Assembly: GCA_930367215.1 (NCBI GenBank)
Contig: OV884059.1
Coordinates: 27,800,945-27,864,944, forward strand
Direction: 5' to 3'
DNA length: 64,000 bases
DNA from: Pollenia angustigena
Lineage: Eukaryota; Arthropoda; Insecta; Diptera; Polleniidae
Position 1 is the first letter of the stretch. Every line of letters starts with the position of its first letter. Positions 61,496 to 64,000 of the stretch are shown one piece after another. Position numbers and translations under genes: made by a program. The notes below the pieces were generated by a model. The model was given only the letters and a program-made list of their open reading frames with translations, ran no database searches and was not told where the DNA came from.

Positions 61496-62234
61496 ATTAT
61501 TTTTTTAATTATTTATTTAATTCTTAAAATGAAGAATAACGAAACTACACATTTACATAGACACATCTAACAAACATACACACAATTACAATAGAAATAT
61601 GTAAAACCCTTAAAATATATACATATTTTACATTCATAGTAGAGATATTAACACACATACATAGATATAAAATATGAAAGAAAAACAAATATGACATAAT
61701 GTAAGAGCAAGGAAAATGTTGTGAAAAAACAGAAATAGGCAGGGGAGAGTTTTTAGGGTGGTAATACTTATTTCTGAAAGAAAAAAAAACAATGCCAACT
61801 CTCCTTTCTAGACATCATTTTTGGTTAGAGATATAAAACACACAAAGCTCTCTTTGAAATTATAAAAGGAAAACTAATATACAATTAATGCATGTCTTTT
61901 ATTTAAAAGATTTAAAAAAATAAGTTTTTCTAGAAATTTTTAAATACAAAAGTTGAGACAAAGTACGAAAAGGTTTGTGTTAAATCAAGAAAAAATAAAA
62001 GGATTTTAAATAGGAAGACAATAATTAATAGTCTAAAGGAAAAAATGTTTACAAATGCATGAAATATGAAGCGTGGTTTTAAAATTTTAATTAAAGTTTA
62101 TTAGGATATATAGTTTTTAAATTAATTTAAATTGAGGTGTTTTTTGTTTAAAATTTTGATTTGTTTCAAAAAAAGTTGTAAAATCTTAAAAAAATTCAAC
62201 ATTTTGAAAATTTTAAAAGCTAAAGATTATTAAT

Positions 62235-62373
62235 GGACTGTTAATCGATTTTGAACGAAGCTTCGTTCGTTTAACTTGTATGTAAAACAAAAACAATATT
62301 TTATAATTTGTTGTTGTTTTAAACAATAATTTAAGCGAACGAAGTCTTCGTTCAGAAATAGATAAACAGGCAC
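62235..62373. repeat. MITE with GCCTGTTTA...GAACG arms in elav 3' region
   Basis: Read inverted, the right end gtgcctgtttatctatttct then gaacgaagacttcgttcgct matches the left arm (gactgttaatcgattttgaa then cgaagcttcgttcgt) and the plan of 26474-26613. It is 139 bp against 140 bp for that element. Confidence 0.65.
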
Positions 62374-62536
62374 TAAGTGTTTTAAAAATTAATTAATTTA
62401 AACTTATTTGTTCTAGTTTCTTAGTTAATCTATGCCTCAAAAAATTAGTGCAAAGAACTCAATGGAAACCATTTAAAAAGTAGAGCACAGTCAGTAAAAT
62501 TTTAAATTCGAAACTCTGTTGTTAAGCGAATGGTAC

Positions 62537-62553
62537 AATAAAGTATCAATAAA
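62537..62553 (+). terminator. Tandem polyadenylation signals of elav
   Basis: AATAAA at 62537-62542 and again at 62548-62553, about 1.04 kb after the stop. Confidence 0.5.
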
Positions 62554-62825
62554 TTTCAAAATTAAATGTTATATGTTCAATTTAGCTAAAAACAAAAAAA
62601 AAAAAAAAATTATGCAAATGTGTGTCAAATAACTTCTTAAATTTCTGAATGTGCTGTTAAATATAAATGGGTTCAAATGTTTATAAAAATTATTCGAATC
62701 ATTATTGATTTAAAAAACCTTTTTTTTTAAGGTTTAAGGAAAAAAGGCAGTAAAGTTTTGAAACATATTTCTTGTGATGCGTGAAGTATGTATTTTGAAA
62801 ACATTTTAAACTTTTGAAACAACAC

Positions 62826-63213
62826 ATCGATAGCTTCCCGTAAGAATGTATTAAGGGACATTTCTAAAATTGTGTAGGAAACGAAAAAAACGTCTTATTT
62901 AGTTATTTGTTTTTCGGATTTTATTAAAAGAAAACTATTTGGAAAGCGATTTTCAGAATACAAAACATATTTAAAAATATGGCTTAGCATAATTTCTTTG
63001 GCGGATAATAAAAATTACAGGGTGCAACATTATTCCAGTGAGAAAACTTGACGGTTGATACAATTTTATTTTCACTCTAGTTTCCTTTGCATCCATGATA
63101 GGGCAGCGAAACCCAGGCCAAAATGTGGCGCTTAACTTCTAGTATAGTTCCACATCAAAAAGTCATTTTAGAAAAAAGTGTCGCTTAATACATTCTTACG
63201 GGAAAGTATCGAC
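62826..63213. repeat. Foldback element downstream of elav (388 bp)
   Basis: Left cccgtaagaatgtattaagg and right ttaatacattcttacggg are inverted copies, with 'cgatagctt' and 'aagtatcg' outside and 'catttctaaaat' and 'cattttagaaaa' inside. Confidence 0.8.
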
Positions 63214-64000
63214 ATTTAAAAAAATTTCAACAAACTTTTTCCTTATTGAAAGTTTTTTTTTCTCTTCAATATTTTGTATTTAAAAATTTCTTTTATTGAA
63301 ATGTTTTTCTTTTTTTTTTACTCTTGAGAGCTTTATACAGAAAAAAACAAAATTGAACTGAGAAATCAACAAAAGAAATGTTTAATAATGTTTCGCTATG
63401 AATTTTTCTATTATAAATATTAAATGTTGAAAATAACATTTAAAAAATTCACAAAATTCAATGAATTTTGTTTAAATAGAGAATACTATCAAACAAACTA
63501 AAAGCAAAGAAAATCTTCCAATTTAAAACGCATAAATTTAAAAAAAAAACTAAAAAAGTTCATTAACACTTGCCAGTAAAAAAATAACAAATAATAAATA
63601 ACAAGATTATTTCTAGAGAAAATAAAAAAGATGCAACTTAAACATTTTTTTTAAATAAAGTTGTCATCACAAAGCTAAAGAGGCTTTTTACAGTATTAAG
63701 CATTATTAGAAAAAAAACTAAAACACAATTTTAACAAAGATTTTTTTACTGGTGATTGCTACAAAAAAATCTCCTTTTTAAAACCCCATTGTTCCCTTTA
63801 ATGGATCCTACCTTAAATAATTAAAAAAATAAAAAAAAAGAGAAACTCGAACGTAATAATAACAAAAAGAAAAAAAAACAAACAATGACTTATTTATGAT
63901 TAAGTAGTAAATTTAAAATAAATTTTTTTCATTGCTTAAAAACTAAACAAAAACCCAACCATATGGGAAAAAACAAATAATAAATTTAACTAAAAGTTGA

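Larger units (their letters stand above)
61496..64000 (+). other. elav 3' UTR (at least 1-2.5 kb)
   Basis: Extremely U/A-rich with many U-tracts. In Drosophila ELAV regulates its own mRNA through its 3' UTR, which is long. Candidate poly(A) signals are at 61994, 62537, 62548 and 63654, so alternative short and long 3' ends are possible. Two foldback elements (62235-62373 and 62826-63213) lie within the possible UTR. Confidence 0.65.

Overview
This is eukaryotic, AT-rich DNA from a higher fly (Diptera), most likely a calyptrate such as a blow fly or house-fly relative. Evidence for this is the multi-exon genes with GT..AG introns, proteins closest to Drosophila ones (ELAV, an arginase with the fly-type YIGLRDIDPYEA exon, cytospin, ERGIC2, COMMD10), and intergenic DNA packed with inverted-repeat MITEs, mariner, piggyBac, hAT and I-clade LINE remnants. 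The species cannot be named from the sequence alone. From memory, the Drosophila melanogaster relatives of cytospin, ERGIC2, arginase and elav lie together near the tip of the X (Muller element A), so the gene order looks like conserved microsynteny.

Layout. 1-17.3 kb: gene-free and repeat-rich, with an hAT element with 8-bp target duplication (4187-5771), several foldback elements, a Russian-doll nest of inverted repeats (8751-9987), a dead rosa-like mariner (10058-10765) and two arrays of an 82-bp minisatellite. 17.3-23.4 kb: cytospin gene (+), ten exons, about 1068 aa, coiled coil then C-terminal calponin-homology domain. 23.4-30.3 kb: repeats, including a piggyBac-type nonautonomous element, a LINE inserted inside a MITE and a tRNA-Ser-like inverted pair. 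30.3-31.1 kb: COMMD10 (-), two exons. 31.65-39.66 kb: ERGIC2 (+), four exons, whose 6.6-kb first intron carries a 1.3-kb piggyBac-type insertion, a 5'-truncated LINE and several MITEs. COMMD10 and ERGIC2 diverge from a shared 593-bp intergenic region. 39.9-42.8 kb: the last two coding exons of arginase (-), convergent with ERGIC2. No upstream arginase exon (catalytic GGDH or DAHAD motifs) was found in the rest of the window. 43-55.5 kb: MITEs, a LINE and tandem repeats. 56.97-61.5 kb: elav (+), encoding the neuronal RNA-binding protein ELAV, with its start codon split by a 3.2-kb intron and a long AU-rich 3' UTR running to the window edge.

The genes are housekeeping trafficking/cytoskeletal functions (ERGIC2, COMMD10, cytospin), arginine catabolism (arginase) and neuronal RNA processing (elav). 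They are neighbours by ancestry and not a pathway. The most unusual content is in the repeats: foldback elements that keep a common end signature while their arms diverge, arrays of one 82-bp hairpin-forming unit sitting in the loops of two unrelated foldbacks, and LINEs ending in TTAGG-like repeats.
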